Positions 1 to 12,030 of a stretch of DNA of 64,000 bases are shown here, in pieces. The stretch spans positions 107,171,931-107,235,930 of the forward strand of contig JAIOJX010000028.1 of assembly GCA_022376925.1 (NCBI GenBank). The letters are read 5' to 3'. The DNA is from Tragulus kanchil (Eukaryota > Chordata > Mammalia > Artiodactyla > Tragulidae). The notes below the pieces were generated by a model. It saw only the letters and a program-made list of their open reading frames with translations. It had not been told where the DNA came from and did not search any database. Position 1 is the first letter of the stretch, and each line of letters begins with the position of its first letter. The position numbers and the translations under genes were made by a program.

Positions 1-3000
1 CACTGTTCCCTCCAAATTATTCATCAGTGATGTCTGTGAAAACAAAAATAATATTTGGACTTAATTCTGTCAAGGAAAGAAGTATGCAATATTTAAATGT
101 TCTGACTTCATTAGAGTTTGCTTTACAAGCAAATTATAGTTGTAAACATACTGGGAGGGGAGAGGAAACCCATTCAACCAGATTCTCATTGTAATGATGA
201 TAATTGACTAGGCATTTCAATATTTTTATCCATACCCTAAGAGCTCTGATAAATCCTCAATTTGTGTACTCTGTCTGATGACACAGATACACTGCTAGAG
301 ACTTAGCTTGGGTCACTCTCTCACAGCCTCCCTTATAGAAGACTCTTCATAATCATTGATTTATTTACCTCTCAAGACATTTCTAAGGTATAATTACAAA
401 CTACTCTAGCCCATTAAGACATATTAAATCTGTGAATATTACAAAATTCACTATATATCCGTAGAATCAGGAACTAATTGTACTCTCCATACTAAAAGGT
501 CCACGCAGACATTTTGAGATATAGACTCAGAGACTAATTTTTTTTATGAGTTAAGTACAAAAGAGATTTTAAAGCAAAGATTACAATAAATCTTCAAGCC
601 TCACTTTTAAACTCCAATATATATATAATTTCAAAACCTTTAATATATGCCTCCTAATACTATCAAGTGCTAGTATCCTGTATTCTAATTTAGTTTCAAC
701 CTATGGCATGTTCCCAAAGGCCATACTTGTGATGATGTTCTCCTGCAAATACTTAGTCCCCAGTAGTTTATGCTGGGTTAGCATACAATTTAATTTTCCG
801 TGATGCAGTATCTTTTTTGAACAATGGTGTCAGGTGGTCTGGAAGGCATACAAGCGAATCACAAAACACAAAAACATCTTTCAAGCCAACATTCACCAGT
901 CAAACATTTACCAACTAGGCACTATATGAACTAGACCCATCTCTATATATTTTATTTTCTCTCTTCTTTCTTCTCTCCCCCTCCCCATATCTTTCTGTTA
1001 CTAAGCAGATCACTCTGCCATAAAGGGCTACGGCATAAGCATATGCACCTATGAAGGGTCGTCATAAGAGCCCCCCACGTGCCCATACCCACACTCCATA
1101 CTTTTTGGAATCATAGAAGACATTCAGTTCCAGACTATACCAATTTGCTGTTATATGGTTTTAGGTAAATTGCTTCCTTGAACCTTCTAAGTCTCAGTAC
1201 TCTCATCCACAGAACAAAACTAATAATAGTATTTGTCCATCTACAGAGAATTGTTAAAGAAGGATTGAAATGTATATATAAGAAAACTTGTTTTGAAAAC
1301 AATTATTATACAGATATTGTACAAATATTGCACAATTATTATAACAGAGACATGTGGGAACAAAAGTAACTCTGAAGTTGAAATACTCAGAGTAACATTT
1401 ACAGTCCTATTATATTTAAGAGAAATTACATTATATTTCATAAAACATTTTATTTTTGAATCAAAGTTAAACTATATATGATTTCACTCCATCTTATGTA
1501 TATTTAAATGCTTCTACCTATATTGATTATATAATTTATGTTTGTTTATTGGTTGAATGGTAACTTAATTTGGTAATTTAAAACACATGTAGTTTTATAT
1601 GAGATAAATTAGAAAATTCTGATAGAAATGTATCCAGAATCTGTTGAGTCATTGATATGAAATTATTTTTCATCCTTAGTGTGAAAATATACCAATTATA
1701 TACAATTCTCAGGAAAAGAAATTCACAGACTATACTCCCAGTTTTCCTATATTCTCTCAGAATATTATTGAGTACTGATGCAATTTATCAATGATCTAGC
1801 ATTTAACCATACATTGAATATACTGACACGCCCACAAAATGATACAAAATTTTTATTCATCCTAACGCTGTGTTTGAGATTTTAAAATAGGTTCTTTACC
1901 CCCATGGTTATATTACTACTTCAACTCTTCTTACTTCTCACAAGGAACCTAATATTAACTTAAATGACAACCAAAATGCTTAATCCACAACTTCACCTCC
2001 CCCCTTGACATTCTTGACTTCTGCTGACACTATACTTGGACAGTAGTGGTACATTTATTTATCATTAGCAATCTTCCCTCCATAACAGACTACTTCAGTA
2101 CCGATCTGACACTCAGAACACTTCTACTGAGTTGCAATGAAGTGCTCTGGAACAACTAGAGGCAAAGGCATCAGCTGCTGCTTTCAAAAAACAAAGGAAA
2201 TTTTAGATAATTTCAGGTACTTGATCCTTTTTACCATGGAAAGGTACATATGCATGTATGTGTGTGTGCTTTATGTGTTGGCTATAAAGTGTGCACACTG
2301 CAAAATACAGATTCTAAGACTTTATGTGGGAGAAACACTACCATGGTCCCTTCAAAGGAAAGTGAAGAATTTGACACATGGGTCAATTACTAGGAAAAGA
2401 ATTCTCTGCATTACCTCATAGGTTACATATTATGGCATATTACCTTTTAAAAAATCTATAGATGCCCTTTGTTGACAAGCATCCTCTACTTATTGAAAGA
2501 AGCCCTCATTTCTTTACTGAAACAAGTATTTGCCTCATGAGAATATATCCCATCATTTAGCCTCCATTCCTGTGAGTTCAAAAAAGAAAACACACAACAG
2601 CAAGTTTTAACTAAAAGATACATCTACCTGACCATTTTTCCAGCTTTTGCTTATATGCCACTATGCTCAATATTTTTCTTTTAAGAATCAGTGATCCAGT
2701 TGAGTCTTGATTTCAACTTAAGGCCATCCATTAGAGAATGTTAAAGAGCCTGAAAAGGGTCAGCCTTTTCTGTGTCTATTAGTCTAGGTAGCTTTTGACT
2801 CTAATGGAATCCTTTCGATAATTATTTCATACTTCTGGCAAATCTTGATGGACTCCATTCACCTCAATGCTACCTCTGCAGATCATTCAAAAGCTTCTAT
2901 TAGGACATCTTAGAGAAACCTCCTTTTTGCTTTATAACTCAAATAAAGGAAGTAAAAAACTAAACTTCAAGAGGGTGTATGCTTTTCAGTGTAATCACAA

Positions 3001-3812
3001 TACTTTCCAGTTCAAACAAGAGCTATCAGCTATGCTCTTTTGAAAGCATTTTGACCAGGTGGAAGATTTTAAACATATACATGGTACACAAATATACTTA
3101 TCTCATTCAAAACCATAGAAAATATTTTCATACTTATATGCATATGGATTTTTTCATTTAGGAAAGGTGAGTTCTCTCTTTCAATGACAACACTTTTCAA
3201 TGGGGAAAGAGAAATATCTGACCAATAATTGTAAAAAAAACCTATATACTATCCTTAGCTGCTAAGATTGAGCAGAAAGTGAGGTTACAGTCTGGGACAA
3301 TGTATCATTCGTTTCCTTTAAAATACAGACGTCCCTCCTGATTGCATTTTGCTTAGTTACTTACAAATACCAACTTTAATTCCCTAAGCAGAAAACAGCT
3401 AGATGACAGCTGAAAGGCTTGTCAAGCTGGTTGAGGCTTAAGAATTTGCAGTGAACTTTACACAAAGCAGATGATAGTGACTTGAGGAATCAGGTGCTGA
3501 ATGTATTAGATAATTCGGGCTGCCACTTGACTATGCCTTTGGAACTTTGGATCTACTTAGAACAGGATGGGTTCTCATAAACCCAGAAAGATCCATTCAA
3601 TGCAGAGAGGGAGAGAGGGGCTCTTTTCTGGTGTCTGGTCGTGGTGGTGCTACCACCAGTCAATACTCATTCAGTGCCTTCCGCCGAATGCCTTTCACGA
3701 AGGATTTTAAAAACATGGCTCTGATCTACAATGTAATAGGAGAGATACAGTATTTAACAGAGTAAGGTAAGACAAAGGGATTGAACAACAGTTAGACCAA
3801 GGGTAAAATGCA
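1..3812. other. AT-rich intergenic DNA, no gene seen
   Basis: No coding frame here looks genuine. The open frames are under 100 codons, overlap on both strands and have no recognisable domain. A MIR-like stretch is listed separately. The part around 3330-3560 is less A/T-biased than its surroundings and might be constrained non-coding DNA, but this cannot be judged from one sequence. It is the longest stretch free of the 1.1 kb duplications that dominate the rest of the window. Confidence 0.7.
1125..1280 (+). mobile_element. MIR SINE fragment (probable)
   Basis: The order of landmarks follows the core of a mammalian MIR. A 'taggtaaattgcttccttgaac' type block is followed by 'tctcagtactctcatcc' and 'aataatagtatt', which match the 'ggcaagttacttaac', 'cctcagttt cctcatc' and 'aataatagtacc' segments of the family. 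It is very diverged and the edges are approximate. Confidence 0.45.
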
Positions 3813-3914
3813 CACGCAGAAATACATATCCCATTTTACCCAAGTCACCAGGCGTTGTTAAATCAGGATTCACAGTATCTGTAAGTTTAAGGAGGAAGGC
3901 CAGAAATCCCTTTA

Positions 3915-4090
3915 ACAAAGTGCCTACTCTGTAACAAATGCTTTCATATGGGCAGGTGTCAGGGTTTTCATTTCACAGAAAAGGAAACAGAGATTCTGTG
4001 TAGCTAAATGTCTTTAATTTAGGAGACATGGCTGGTAAGACTCAGAGACAGGATTCAAACTCAGTTCTGAAACCAAACTTACGCTCATTT
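3915..4090 (+). mobile_element. MIR SINE fragment
   Basis: 'acaaagtgcctactctgtaac' is followed by 'tttcacagaaaaggaaacagag' and then 'gctggtaagactcagagacagg', in the same order as the MIR blocks for 'cattttacagatgaggaaactgag' and 'agctagtaagtggcagagctggg'. Copy of this element at 5013-5188. Confidence 0.7.
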
Positions 4091-4341
4091 CAAGAGGGCA
4101 GGGCACAAAGCATCCTCCTCAAAACTGTTTTACAGACCTGCGTACAATCTTACTGAAGAAAGGTAGAAAAGGCACCCTTTACAGTTCATAGAAAAATCAG
4201 TGGATATGTTTGTAAATAAATATAAAATATAGGATAGTTCAAATAAATAAGGTTTTTCCTAATTTGCTATATATCATATTTAAATTATGTTGGTTTGTTG
4301 CCTGCTTCTTATTACCATCATTTTCCTGTTAATTATATAAT

Positions 4342-4344
<3 letters not shown>

Positions 4345-4387
<43 letters not shown>
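4345..4387. repeat. (AT)n microsatellite
   Basis: Uninterrupted AT dinucleotides over about 43 bp. The duplicate tract at 5443-5483 differs by a G interruption near its start and by length. Confidence 0.95.
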
Positions 4388-4389
<2 letters not shown>

Positions 4390-5012
4390 GAAATACATAT
4401 GAGATACATTAAAATATACAAAACCAGTAAGTTATTTTTATAATGCCTACGTACCAATGAAATCAACATCTACATCCTGCAGTATAAATGTGAGATCTGA
4501 ATACTGAGGACACACAAAAGGGAACATTCTGAGGCTATTTTTAAAAATATTAATATTCCATTTATTAAAGTCACACAATCATAAAACTAGTTTTATTTTA
4601 AGCTTTCCATTTTGATTTCAAACCTTAATTTTCTGTTGATACATCTTTATCACTTAAAAGTATTTAACAACATAAATGAATTTTCCTTAACCTTTATAGC
4701 ATTTATAAATTTGCTCTATGTTATACATTGAAGATAAAATTAACATTTTAAATATTTCAACTGTTTAACAAATATTCCCTAATACTTAACATTTGTAAAT
4801 CTATTATATTAAACCTTTAAATAGGCAAGTCTTAATTGTCTTAAACTTCTAATAGTTTTAACAAAATTTTTTCCCTAATACTTAAATTTGTAAATCTAAT
4901 ATAAAATGGACACGCAGAAATACATATCCCATTTTACCCAAGTCACCAGGCGTTGTTAAATCAGGATTCACAGTATCTGTAAGTTTAAGGAGGAAGGCCA
5001 GAAATCCCTTTA

Positions 5013-5188
5013 ACAAAGTGCCTACTCTGTAACAAATGCTTTCATATGGGCAGGTGTCAGGGTTTTCATTTCACAGAAAAGGAAACAGAGATTCTGTGTA
5101 GCTAAATGTCTTTAATTTAGGAGACATGGCTGGTAAGACTCAGAGACAGGATTCAAACTCAGTTCTGAAACCAAACTTACGCTCATTT
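5013..5188 (+). mobile_element. MIR SINE fragment, second copy
   Basis: Duplicate of the MIR at 3915-4090 at an offset of 1098 bp, part of direct duplication 1. Confidence 0.7.
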
Positions 5189-5442
5189 CAAGAGGGCAGG
5201 GCACAAAGCATCCTCCTCAAAACTGTTTTACAGACCTGCGTACAATCTTACTGAAGAAAGGTAGAAAAGGCACCCTTTACAGTTCATAGAAAAATCAGTG
5301 GATATGTTTGTAAATAAATATAAAATATAGGATAGTTCAAATAAATAAGGTTTTTCCTAATTTGCTATATATCATATTTAAATTATGTTGGTTTGTTGCC
5401 TGCTTCTTATTACCATCATTTTCCTGTTAATTATATAATAAA

Positions 5443-5483
<41 letters not shown>
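5443..5483. repeat. (AT)n microsatellite, second copy
   Basis: Partner of the tract at 4345-4387. It begins 'atatgtatat' and is about 2 bp shorter, one of the few differences between the two copies of duplication 1. Confidence 0.95.
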
Positions 5484-5485
<2 letters not shown>

Positions 5486-6248
5486 GAAATACATATGAGA
5501 TACATTAAAATATACAAAACCAGTAAGTTATTTTTATAATGCCTACGTACCAATGAAATCAACATCTACATCCTGCAGTATAAATGTGAGATCTGAATAC
5601 TGAGGACACACAAAAGGGAACATTCTGAGGCTATTTTTAAAAATATTAATATTCCATTTATTAAAGTCACACAATCATAAAACTAGTTTTATTTTAAGCT
5701 TTCCATTTTGATTTCAAACCTTAATTTTCTGTTGATACATCTTTATCACTTAAAAGTATTTAACAACATAAATGAATTTTCCTTAACCTTTATAGCATTT
5801 ATAAATTTGCTCTATGTTATACATTGAAGATAAAATTAACATTTTAAATATTTCAACTGTTTAACAAATATTCCCTAATACTTAACATTTGTAAATCTAT
5901 TATATTAAACCTTTAAATAGGCAAGTCTTAATTGTCTTAAACTTCTAATAGTATTTATAATCTTAATAAAATTCTTTTACTTTCAACTCAAAACTAAAAG
6001 TTTAAATCATTTGACATGTTATATTTTAAATGGAAACAAAGGCTAATCCACTGGATACACTAAAGTGAATATTCCAAAGTAAATATTATATGAAGGTAAA
6101 TTATCAAATATTTAGAGCTGATTTTTAAATTTATAGAAAAATACTAACACTGGGTTACATTTATGTCACATTAAAATGATCTCTGTATTTAATAAAATTT
6201 AAATCTAAATCCTGATCAACTTTAATCAAGTCTAAATTTAAATTAAAA

Positions 6249-6445
6249 GAAACTTTGATGGTAAAGAATCCGCCTACAATGCTGGAGCCCTGGGGTCAAT
6301 CCTTCGGTGAGGAAGATCCCATTGAAGAGGGCGTGGCAACCCATTCCAGAATTCTTGCCTGGAGAATCCCATGGACAGAGGAGCCTGGTGAGCTACAGTC
6401 CATGAGATTGCAAAGACTCAGACATGACTGAAGCGACTAACATTT
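6249..6445 (+). mobile_element. Bov-tA SINE
   Basis: The sense strand shows the tRNA-like head ('gatggtaaagaatccgcc'), then 'gaggaagatccc', 'ggcaacccattccag', 'cttgcctggagaatcccat', 'ggacagaggagcctggtgag' and 'gacatgactgaagcgacta', the full block order of the ruminant-specific tRNA/Bov-A composite SINE. Ruminant Bov-tA elements are moved by BovB LINE machinery. Copy at 7353-7549. Confidence 0.93.
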
Positions 6446-6619
6446 TTGCCCCTAGCACAGAATGATATCTCAGATGATTTTGGTATTTCCTCATTAACTT
6501 TTATATTGATCAGCAATTACATTAGGACTTGAAGTTTTAAGTTGTAGATATAATTTTTAAATTATATATGTATGTGGTTGTATTATATATATATATATAT
6601 ATATTTATAGATTTTTAAA

Positions 6620-6752
6620 ATTTTGAAATGACTATGAACCATTGGAAGCTACCAAAATAGTACAAAAAGTTCAGTATATCCTTAACCCAGTTTTTCCCAG
6701 TGGTTACATCTTACATAAATGTAATACAGTACCTAAAGCAGGAAACTGACAT

Positions 6753-6756
<4 letters not shown>
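6620..6756 (-). mobile_element. Old L1 (L1M-type) 3' fragment, antisense
   Basis: 'ccattggaagctaccaaaatag', 'cccagtggttacatctta' and the text resuming at 8094 ('taactatattctacc', then 'cccttggcaaccactaat' near 8340) look like antisense 3' end of an ancient mammalian L1, interrupted by a reverse Bov-tA. The family assignment is tentative. Duplicated at 7722-7858. Confidence 0.45.
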
Positions 6757-6783
<27 letters not shown>

Positions 6784-6966
6784 ACTCAGTCATATCCAAT
6801 TCTTTGCAACCTCATGGACTATAACTTGCCAGGCTCCTCTGTCCATGAAATTCTCCTGGCAAGAATACTGGAGTGTGTTGTCATTTCTTACTCCAGGGAA
6901 TCTTCCTGACGCAGGGACTGAGCCTATGCTTGCTTTTTGCTTGGCATGGAGTCTAATTTATATAAA
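6757..6966 (-). mobile_element. Reverse Bov-tA SINE, truncated copy ending in a scar
   Basis: (TG)n at 6757-6783 is the complemented CA-rich tail. It is followed by the reverse complement of the Bov-A body ('caggctcctctgtccatg', 'caagaatactggagtg'). The copy breaks into garbled sequence after 6928. The complete version is at 7861-8093. Confidence 0.9.
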
Positions 6967-7352
6967 AACAAATATTCCCTAATACTTAACATTTGTAAAT
7001 CTATTATATTAAACCTTTAAATAGGCAAGTCTTAATTGTCTTAAACTTCTAATAGTATTTATAATCTTAATAAAATTCTTTTACTTTCAACTCAAAACTA
7101 AAAGTTTAAATCATTTGACATGTTATATTTTAAATGGAAACAAAGGCTAATCCACTGGATACACTAAAGTGAATATTCCAAAGTAAATATTATATGAAGG
7201 TAAATTATCAAATATTTAGAGCTGATTTTTAAATTTATAGAAAAATACTAACACTGGGTTACATTTATGTCACATTAAAATGATCTCTGTATTTAATAAA
7301 ATTTAAATCTAAATCCTGATCAACTTTAATCAAGTCTAAATTTAAATTAAAA

Positions 7353-7549
7353 GAAACTTTGATGGTAAAGAATCCGCCTACAATGCTGGAGCCCTGGGGT
7401 CAATCCTTCGGTGAGGAAGATCCCATTGAAGAGGGCGTGGCAACCCATTCCAGAATTCTTGCCTGGAGAATCCCATGGACAGAGGAGCCTGGTGAGCTAC
7501 AGTCCATGAGATTGCAAAGACTCAGACATGACTGAAGCGACTAACATTT
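7353..7549 (+). mobile_element. Bov-tA SINE, second copy
   Basis: Duplicate of 6249-6445 within direct duplication 2. Confidence 0.92.
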
Positions 7550-7854
7550 TTGCCCCTAGCACAGAATGATATCTCAGATGATTTTGGTATTTCCTCATTA
7601 ACTTTTATATTGATCAGCAATTACATTAGGACTTGAAGTTTTAAGTTGTAGATAAGTTTTAAATTATATAGGTATGGGGTTGTATTATATATATATATAT
7701 ATATATTTATAGATTTTTAAAATTTTGAAATGACTATGAACCATTGGAAGCTACCAAAATAGTACAAAAAGTTCAGTATATCCTTAACCCAGTTTTTCCC
7801 AGTGGTTACATCTTACATAAATGTAATACAGTACCTAAAGCAGGAAACTGACAT

Positions 7855-7860
<6 letters not shown>

Positions 7861-7890
<30 letters not shown>

Positions 7891-8093
7891 CAGTCATATC
7901 CAATTCTTTGCAACCTCATGGACTATAACTTGCCAGGCTCCTCTGTCCATGAAATTCTCCTGGCAAGAATACTGGAGTGTGTTGTCATTTCTTACTCCAG
8001 GGAATCTTCCTGACGCAGGGACTGAGCCTATGTTTCTTGCTTCTCTTGCATTGGCAGTGGAGTCTTTACCACTGTGCTATCTGGGAAACCCAT
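7861..8093 (-). mobile_element. Bov-tA SINE with target-site duplication
   Basis: Complete reverse-orientation element. A (TG)n tract is the complement of its CA-rich tail, the Bov-A body follows, and the tRNA head ends 'gctatctgggaaaccca'. The flanks are 'acattgtatg' (7851-7860) and 'acatttgtatg' (8094-8104), an 10/11 bp target-site duplication with one extra T. The host sequence is an old antisense L1. Confidence 0.9.
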
Positions 8094-8165
8094 AACATTT
8101 GTATGATACTGCTAACTATATTCTACCTTGTTGAGAATCTGCTGAGTTCCACCTGTGTGCATCCA

Positions 8166-8204
<39 letters not shown>

Positions 8205-8735
8205 CTTTCCTGCAGTTTGACCCCCTGAACAGATTTGTGTAATCACCACCATCGTCTACACACATCGTCTACATAAAACTCTCCTGTGGAAATCCTTTAC
8301 AGTCTGCCCCTTCATCACCACCTTCCTTACCTTCATCCCTTGGCAACCACTAATTTGTTCTATCTGCTATTATGAGAAATATGTACAGTTGATTCATGTT
8401 ATTCATGGTAGCTACATTCCATAAAGGCATTGCAAAGTCTAAATTAGCAGATATTGAATCATATGTCTTAGGTTGGATTTAGGGTTAAATTCCTGTGAGC
8501 CTCTGGTAACATTTTCATTAACCAACTGAAACACAGTCTCCTATAAATTAAGTCATATGGTATGTAATTGAGATTTTTTTCACTCAGTATAATGTCCTTG
8601 CGATCCATCCAAGTTATCACATGCAGCAAATTAATTTTTAAATATTTTTAATTTAAAAATAACTATAGATTCACAAGATGTTAGAAAAATAGTACACAGA
8701 GGTATCGTGTACCTTTCATCCAGTGTTCCCCAATG
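8094..8735 (-). mobile_element. Old L1 3' region, antisense, with an embedded unidentified repeat
   Basis: 'cccttggcaaccactaat' (about 8340), 'cactcagtataatgtcc' (about 8580) and 'tatagattcacaagatgtta' (about 8660) occur in the order expected for an antisense L1M 3' end. Between about 8390 and 8550 an insert containing 'gttattcatggtagctaca' and 'tgtgagcctctggtaac' looks like a different ancient repeat, possibly DNA-transposon derived, which I cannot name. Confidence 0.4.
8170..8201. repeat. (AC)n microsatellite
   Basis: About 16 AC units inside the old antisense L1. Confidence 0.95.
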
Positions 8736-8737
8736 GA

Positions 8738-8838
8738 AAGAGAATTCCATGGACAGAGAAGCCTGGTGGGCTACAGTCCATGGAGTCCCAAAGAGTCAGA
8801 CACAACTGAATGATAACGCTTTCACTTTTCACTTTCAT
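8738..8838 (+). mobile_element. Bov-tA SINE, 3' part
   Basis: 'gagaattccatggacagag', 'agcctggtgggctacagtcc' and 'agagtcagacacaactgaatg', followed by the 'ctttcacttttcactttca' tail seen in this family. The tRNA head is missing. Confidence 0.88.
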
Positions 8839-9339
8839 AGCAGGAGAAAGACTATAGACAAGTCAGCTGAGGAAACTACTACTTAAGTCTAGGAAGAAGA
8901 CATTGAGTTCTGAACTCTGACACAGGCAGTGGAGGAAGATTAAGGTTGGTGAATCTATACTCATAGATTCACTTCTAGATAATCTCAAGGAAGTTTAGGG
9001 GTAAAATATTTGCCTCAAGGTAAGAGGCAGATGCACCATTGCTTGGATCAATGGAATCAATGTGGTTGAGAGCAAAGACTACAGGGCCAAATGCCTGGGT
9101 TGTTATCCCAGAACCTGTAGTTACTATATAATCCCTAGCAAGTAACTTAACTTCTTTGTGTCTCAGTTTTCTCAACCGTAAAACAGGAATGATAAATAGA
9201 ATCCATTTCTAGTGCTGTTGTAGGTATTAAATAAATTAATATATGTCAAGTGCATGCACATGTGGTTCACTATTGTTCTTGTTATTATCATTCTTTTTGA
9301 ACTGCTTAAAGAAAAGAAATTTGTGATTGCATTTTCCTG
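8839..9339 (+). mobile_element. Unique DNA with a MIR (about 9045-9250)
   Basis: From 9045 the order 'gagcaaagactacagggcc', 'gcctgggttgttatccc', 'caagtaacttaacttcttt', 'tctcagttttctcaaccgta' and 'gtattaaataaattaatat' reproduces the MIR/MIRb core. 8839-9044 shows nothing recognisable. Confidence 0.7.
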
Positions 9340-9388
9340 ACCAGGTCCTCTTGTCTGGGGTTAAAAAGGAAGGAATTATAGGAGTCAG

Positions 9389-9468
9389 TGAAGGACAGGG
9401 AAGCCTGGTGCTGTAGTTCATGGGGTCACAAAGAGATGAACATGACTGAATGGCTGAACAACAACAAA
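9389..9468 (+). mobile_element. Bov-tA SINE 3' fragment
   Basis: 'gacagggaagcctggtgctg', 'catggggtcacaaagag' and 'gactgaatggctgaacaacaa' match the 3' end of Bov-tA. Copy at 10580-10659. Confidence 0.85.
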
Positions 9469-9774
9469 TAGGAGCAGAGGAAGTATCTAACAACAATGCT
9501 TCTCTCATTCTAATACACAAATGCATCACTTGGAGATTCCGTTAAAATGCAGATTCTGATTCAGTAGATATGGGGCAGGGCCTGAGATTCCCCACTTCTA
9601 ACAAGATCTCAGCTGCCATGCAAGGATCTGACAGCTCCTTTACAGCTTTACTCACCTCTCTTTCCTTCTTACCTGCAGGCTTATCTTGAACTTTGGATAT
9701 TAGGGGTATTTCTAGCACTTAATGTCACAACACTAATTTCAGAGAAACTTTCCTTCATACAACAATAATTATAA

Positions 9775-9990
9775 AATGATTCCTACGATATATGTCAAGT
9801 GCTTTATATGCCTTATTTCAGATTCTCAGAACAAATCTTGTAAAGATAAGGTGTTATGAATCTCATCTTACTGATGAAGAAATATAAAGATGTAACATGT
9901 TTCAGGTCACACAGTTCAAAAGGGCAGAGGTAGGACTCAAATCCAGGGTGTGTGGCACTCAATCTCAGGGTCTTCTCAAACATTATGCTA
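9775..9990 (+). mobile_element. MIR SINE
   Basis: 'caagtgctttatatgcctta', 'ctgatgaagaaatataaag', 'aggtcacacagttcaaaagg' and 'aggactcaaatccagg' are aligned MIR core blocks. The local 71- and 109-codon frames lie inside or run out of this SINE and are not genes. Copy at 10966-11181. Confidence 0.8.
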
Positions 9991-10579
9991 TTTTCCAGGG
10001 GACAGGTCTTCATGGAAACTCCAGAGGAAGACAAAGAAGGAGAAGTCAGAAAGGAAAGAACCAAAGGTTATTCAGATCTTCAGCCCATTTGTTCTATGGA
10101 GATCTCTTGTGATCCTGTAAGTGCTGAGTTCCTAAGATTTATAGTATCCCCTGCCCCATACACAGAGCCCAATTTTGCCAGACTTTGCTTGTTCTTAAAC
10201 AGAATCTTTTATGGCAAGGTATATCCCAAGACCTTTAGTTTGCTTGTCAGGACACGTTATAATAAAATGAATGTGTTCTGATTATCAATTAAGAGACACT
10301 AAGATTGTAAATCTGGTGGTAACTAAAGTTATTGCGATGATCATTTTGTAATGTATAGAAATATGAAATCACTATGTTGTGTACTTGGAACTAACTCAGT
10401 GTTAGAGGTCAAGTACATTTTAAAAACAAAAGATTATAAATCTGGGTAGTATGATGACAAGTCTGAAATACACATATGTTTTTGTTTTACCCACTAGATC
10501 CATGAAAAATAAAACCTTTTCTTAGATATTACCAGGTCCTCTTGTCTGGGGTTAAAAAGGAAGGAATTATAGGAGTCAG

Positions 10580-10659
10580 TGAAGGACAGGGAAGCCTGGT
10601 GCTGTAGTTCATGGGGTCACAAAGAGATGAACATGACTGAATGGCTGAACAACAACAAA
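10580..10659 (+). mobile_element. Bov-tA SINE 3' fragment, second copy
   Basis: Duplicate of 9389-9468 at offset 1191. Confidence 0.85.
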
Positions 10660-10965
10660 TAGGAGCAGAGGAAGTATCTAACAACAATGCTTCTCTCATT
10701 CTAATACACAAATGCATCACTTGGAGATTCCGTTAAAATGCAGATTCTGATTCAGTAGATATGGGGCAGGGCCTGAGATTCCCCACTTCTAACAAGATCT
10801 CAGCTGCCATGCAAGGATCTGACAGCTCCTTTACAGCTTTACTCACCTCTCTTTCCTTCTTACCTGCAGGCTTATCTTGAACTTTGGATATTAGGGGTAT
10901 TTCTAGCACTTAATGTCACAACACTAATTTCAGAGAAACTTTCCTTCATACAACAATAATTATAA

Positions 10966-11181
10966 AATGATTCCTACGATATATGTCAAGTGCTTTATAT
11001 GCCTTATTTCAGATTCTCAGAACAAATCTTGTAAAGATAAGGTGTTATGAATCTCATCTTACTGATGAAGAAATATAAAGATGTAACATGTTTCAGGTCA
11101 CACAGTTCAAAAGGGCAGAGGTAGGACTCAAATCCAGGGTGTGTGGCACTCAATCTCAGGGTCTTCTCAAACATTATGCTA
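10966..11181 (+). mobile_element. MIR SINE, second copy
   Basis: Duplicate of 9775-9990 at offset 1191. Confidence 0.8.
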
Positions 11182-11825
11182 TTTTCCAGGGGACAGGTCT
11201 TCATGGAAACTCCAGAGGAAGACAAAGAAGGAGAAGTCAGAAAGGAAAGAACCAAAGGTTATTCAGATCTTCAGCCCATTTGTTCTATGGAGATCTCTTG
11301 TGATCCTGTAAGTGCTGAGTTCCTAAGATTTATAGTATCCCCTGCCCCATACACAGAGCCCAATTTTGCCAGACTTTGCTTGTTCTTAAACAGAATCTTT
11401 TATGGCAAGGTATATCCCAAGACCTTTAGTTTGCTTGTCAGGACACGTTATAATAAAATGAATGTGTTCTGATTATCAATTAAGAGACACTAAGATTGTA
11501 AATCTGGTGGTAACTAAAGTTATTGCGATGATCATTTTGTAATGTATAGAAATATGAAATCACTATGTTGTGTACTTGGAACTAACTCAGTGTTAGAGGT
11601 CAAGTACATTTTAAAAACAAAAGATTATAAATCTGGGTAGTATGATGACAAGTCTGAAATACACATATGTTTTTGTTTTACCCACTAGATCCATGAAAAA
11701 TAAAACCTTTTCTTAGATATTAGCTTCAGGAACAACAATGAGTTCACACCATGCACTCCTGTGTGGAGGAATGATGGTGCAGAGCGAGTCCTCCTCTCTC
11801 AGAGGTATCTTAGCATGGGAGTGTT

Positions 11826-12030
11826 AGTCACTTAGGTGTGTTTGACCCTTCTGTAACTCCATTGACTGTAGACAACAAGGCTCCTCTGTCCATGGAATTT
11901 TCCAGGCAAGAATACTGGACTGGGTAGCCATTCCCTTTTCCAGGGGATCTTTCCAACCCAGGAATCAAACCTGGGTTTCCTGCATTGCAGGTAGATTCTT
12001 TACCTTTGGGTCACCAAGGACACCCATCAG
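11826..12030 (-). mobile_element. Bov-tA SINE, reverse
   Basis: Reverse complement of the full element: 'aaggctcctctgtccatgg', 'caggcaagaatactggac', 'ccaggggatctttccaaccc', 'tcctgcattgcaggtagatt' and 'ggtcaccaaggacaccca' (the tRNA head). Confidence 0.92.

Larger units (their letters stand above)
3813..5952 (+). repeat. Direct duplication 1 (offset 1098 bp)
   Basis: Copy 1 is 3813-4856 and copy 2 is 4911-5952. They are near-identical; the visible differences are in the (AT)n tract. The 54 bp between them (4857-4910) resemble an error-ridden version of sequence inside the unit ('ccctaatacttaa', 'tttgtaaatct'). Most likely an uncollapsed assembly overlap. Confidence 0.93.
5863..8032 (+). repeat. 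Direct duplication 2 (offset about 1104 bp)
   Basis: Copy 1 is 5863-6928 and copy 2 is 6967-8032. The scar 6929-6966 is a garbled version of the sequence that follows copy 2 (8033-8065, the end of a reverse Bov-tA): it keeps 'ttgcttt', 'ttgc' and 'tggagtct' in order but loses bases between. The first 90 bp of copy 1 are also the last 90 bp of duplication 1, so that segment occurs three times. Confidence 0.93.
9340..11721 (+). repeat. Direct duplication 3 (offset 1191 bp, seamless)
   Basis: Copy 1 is 9340-10530 and copy 2 is 10531-11721, abutting with no scar. I saw no differences where I compared them. The join is '...cttagatatt' directly into 'accaggtcctc'. The open frames in the two copies (for example the 109-codon frames at 9952 and 11143) are therefore one frame seen twice. 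Confidence 0.95.

Noticed and set aside
9952..11472. Pair of identical 109-codon frames as duplicated genes
   Set aside because: They overlap a MIR SINE and lie in the seamless duplication 3. There is no family resemblance.
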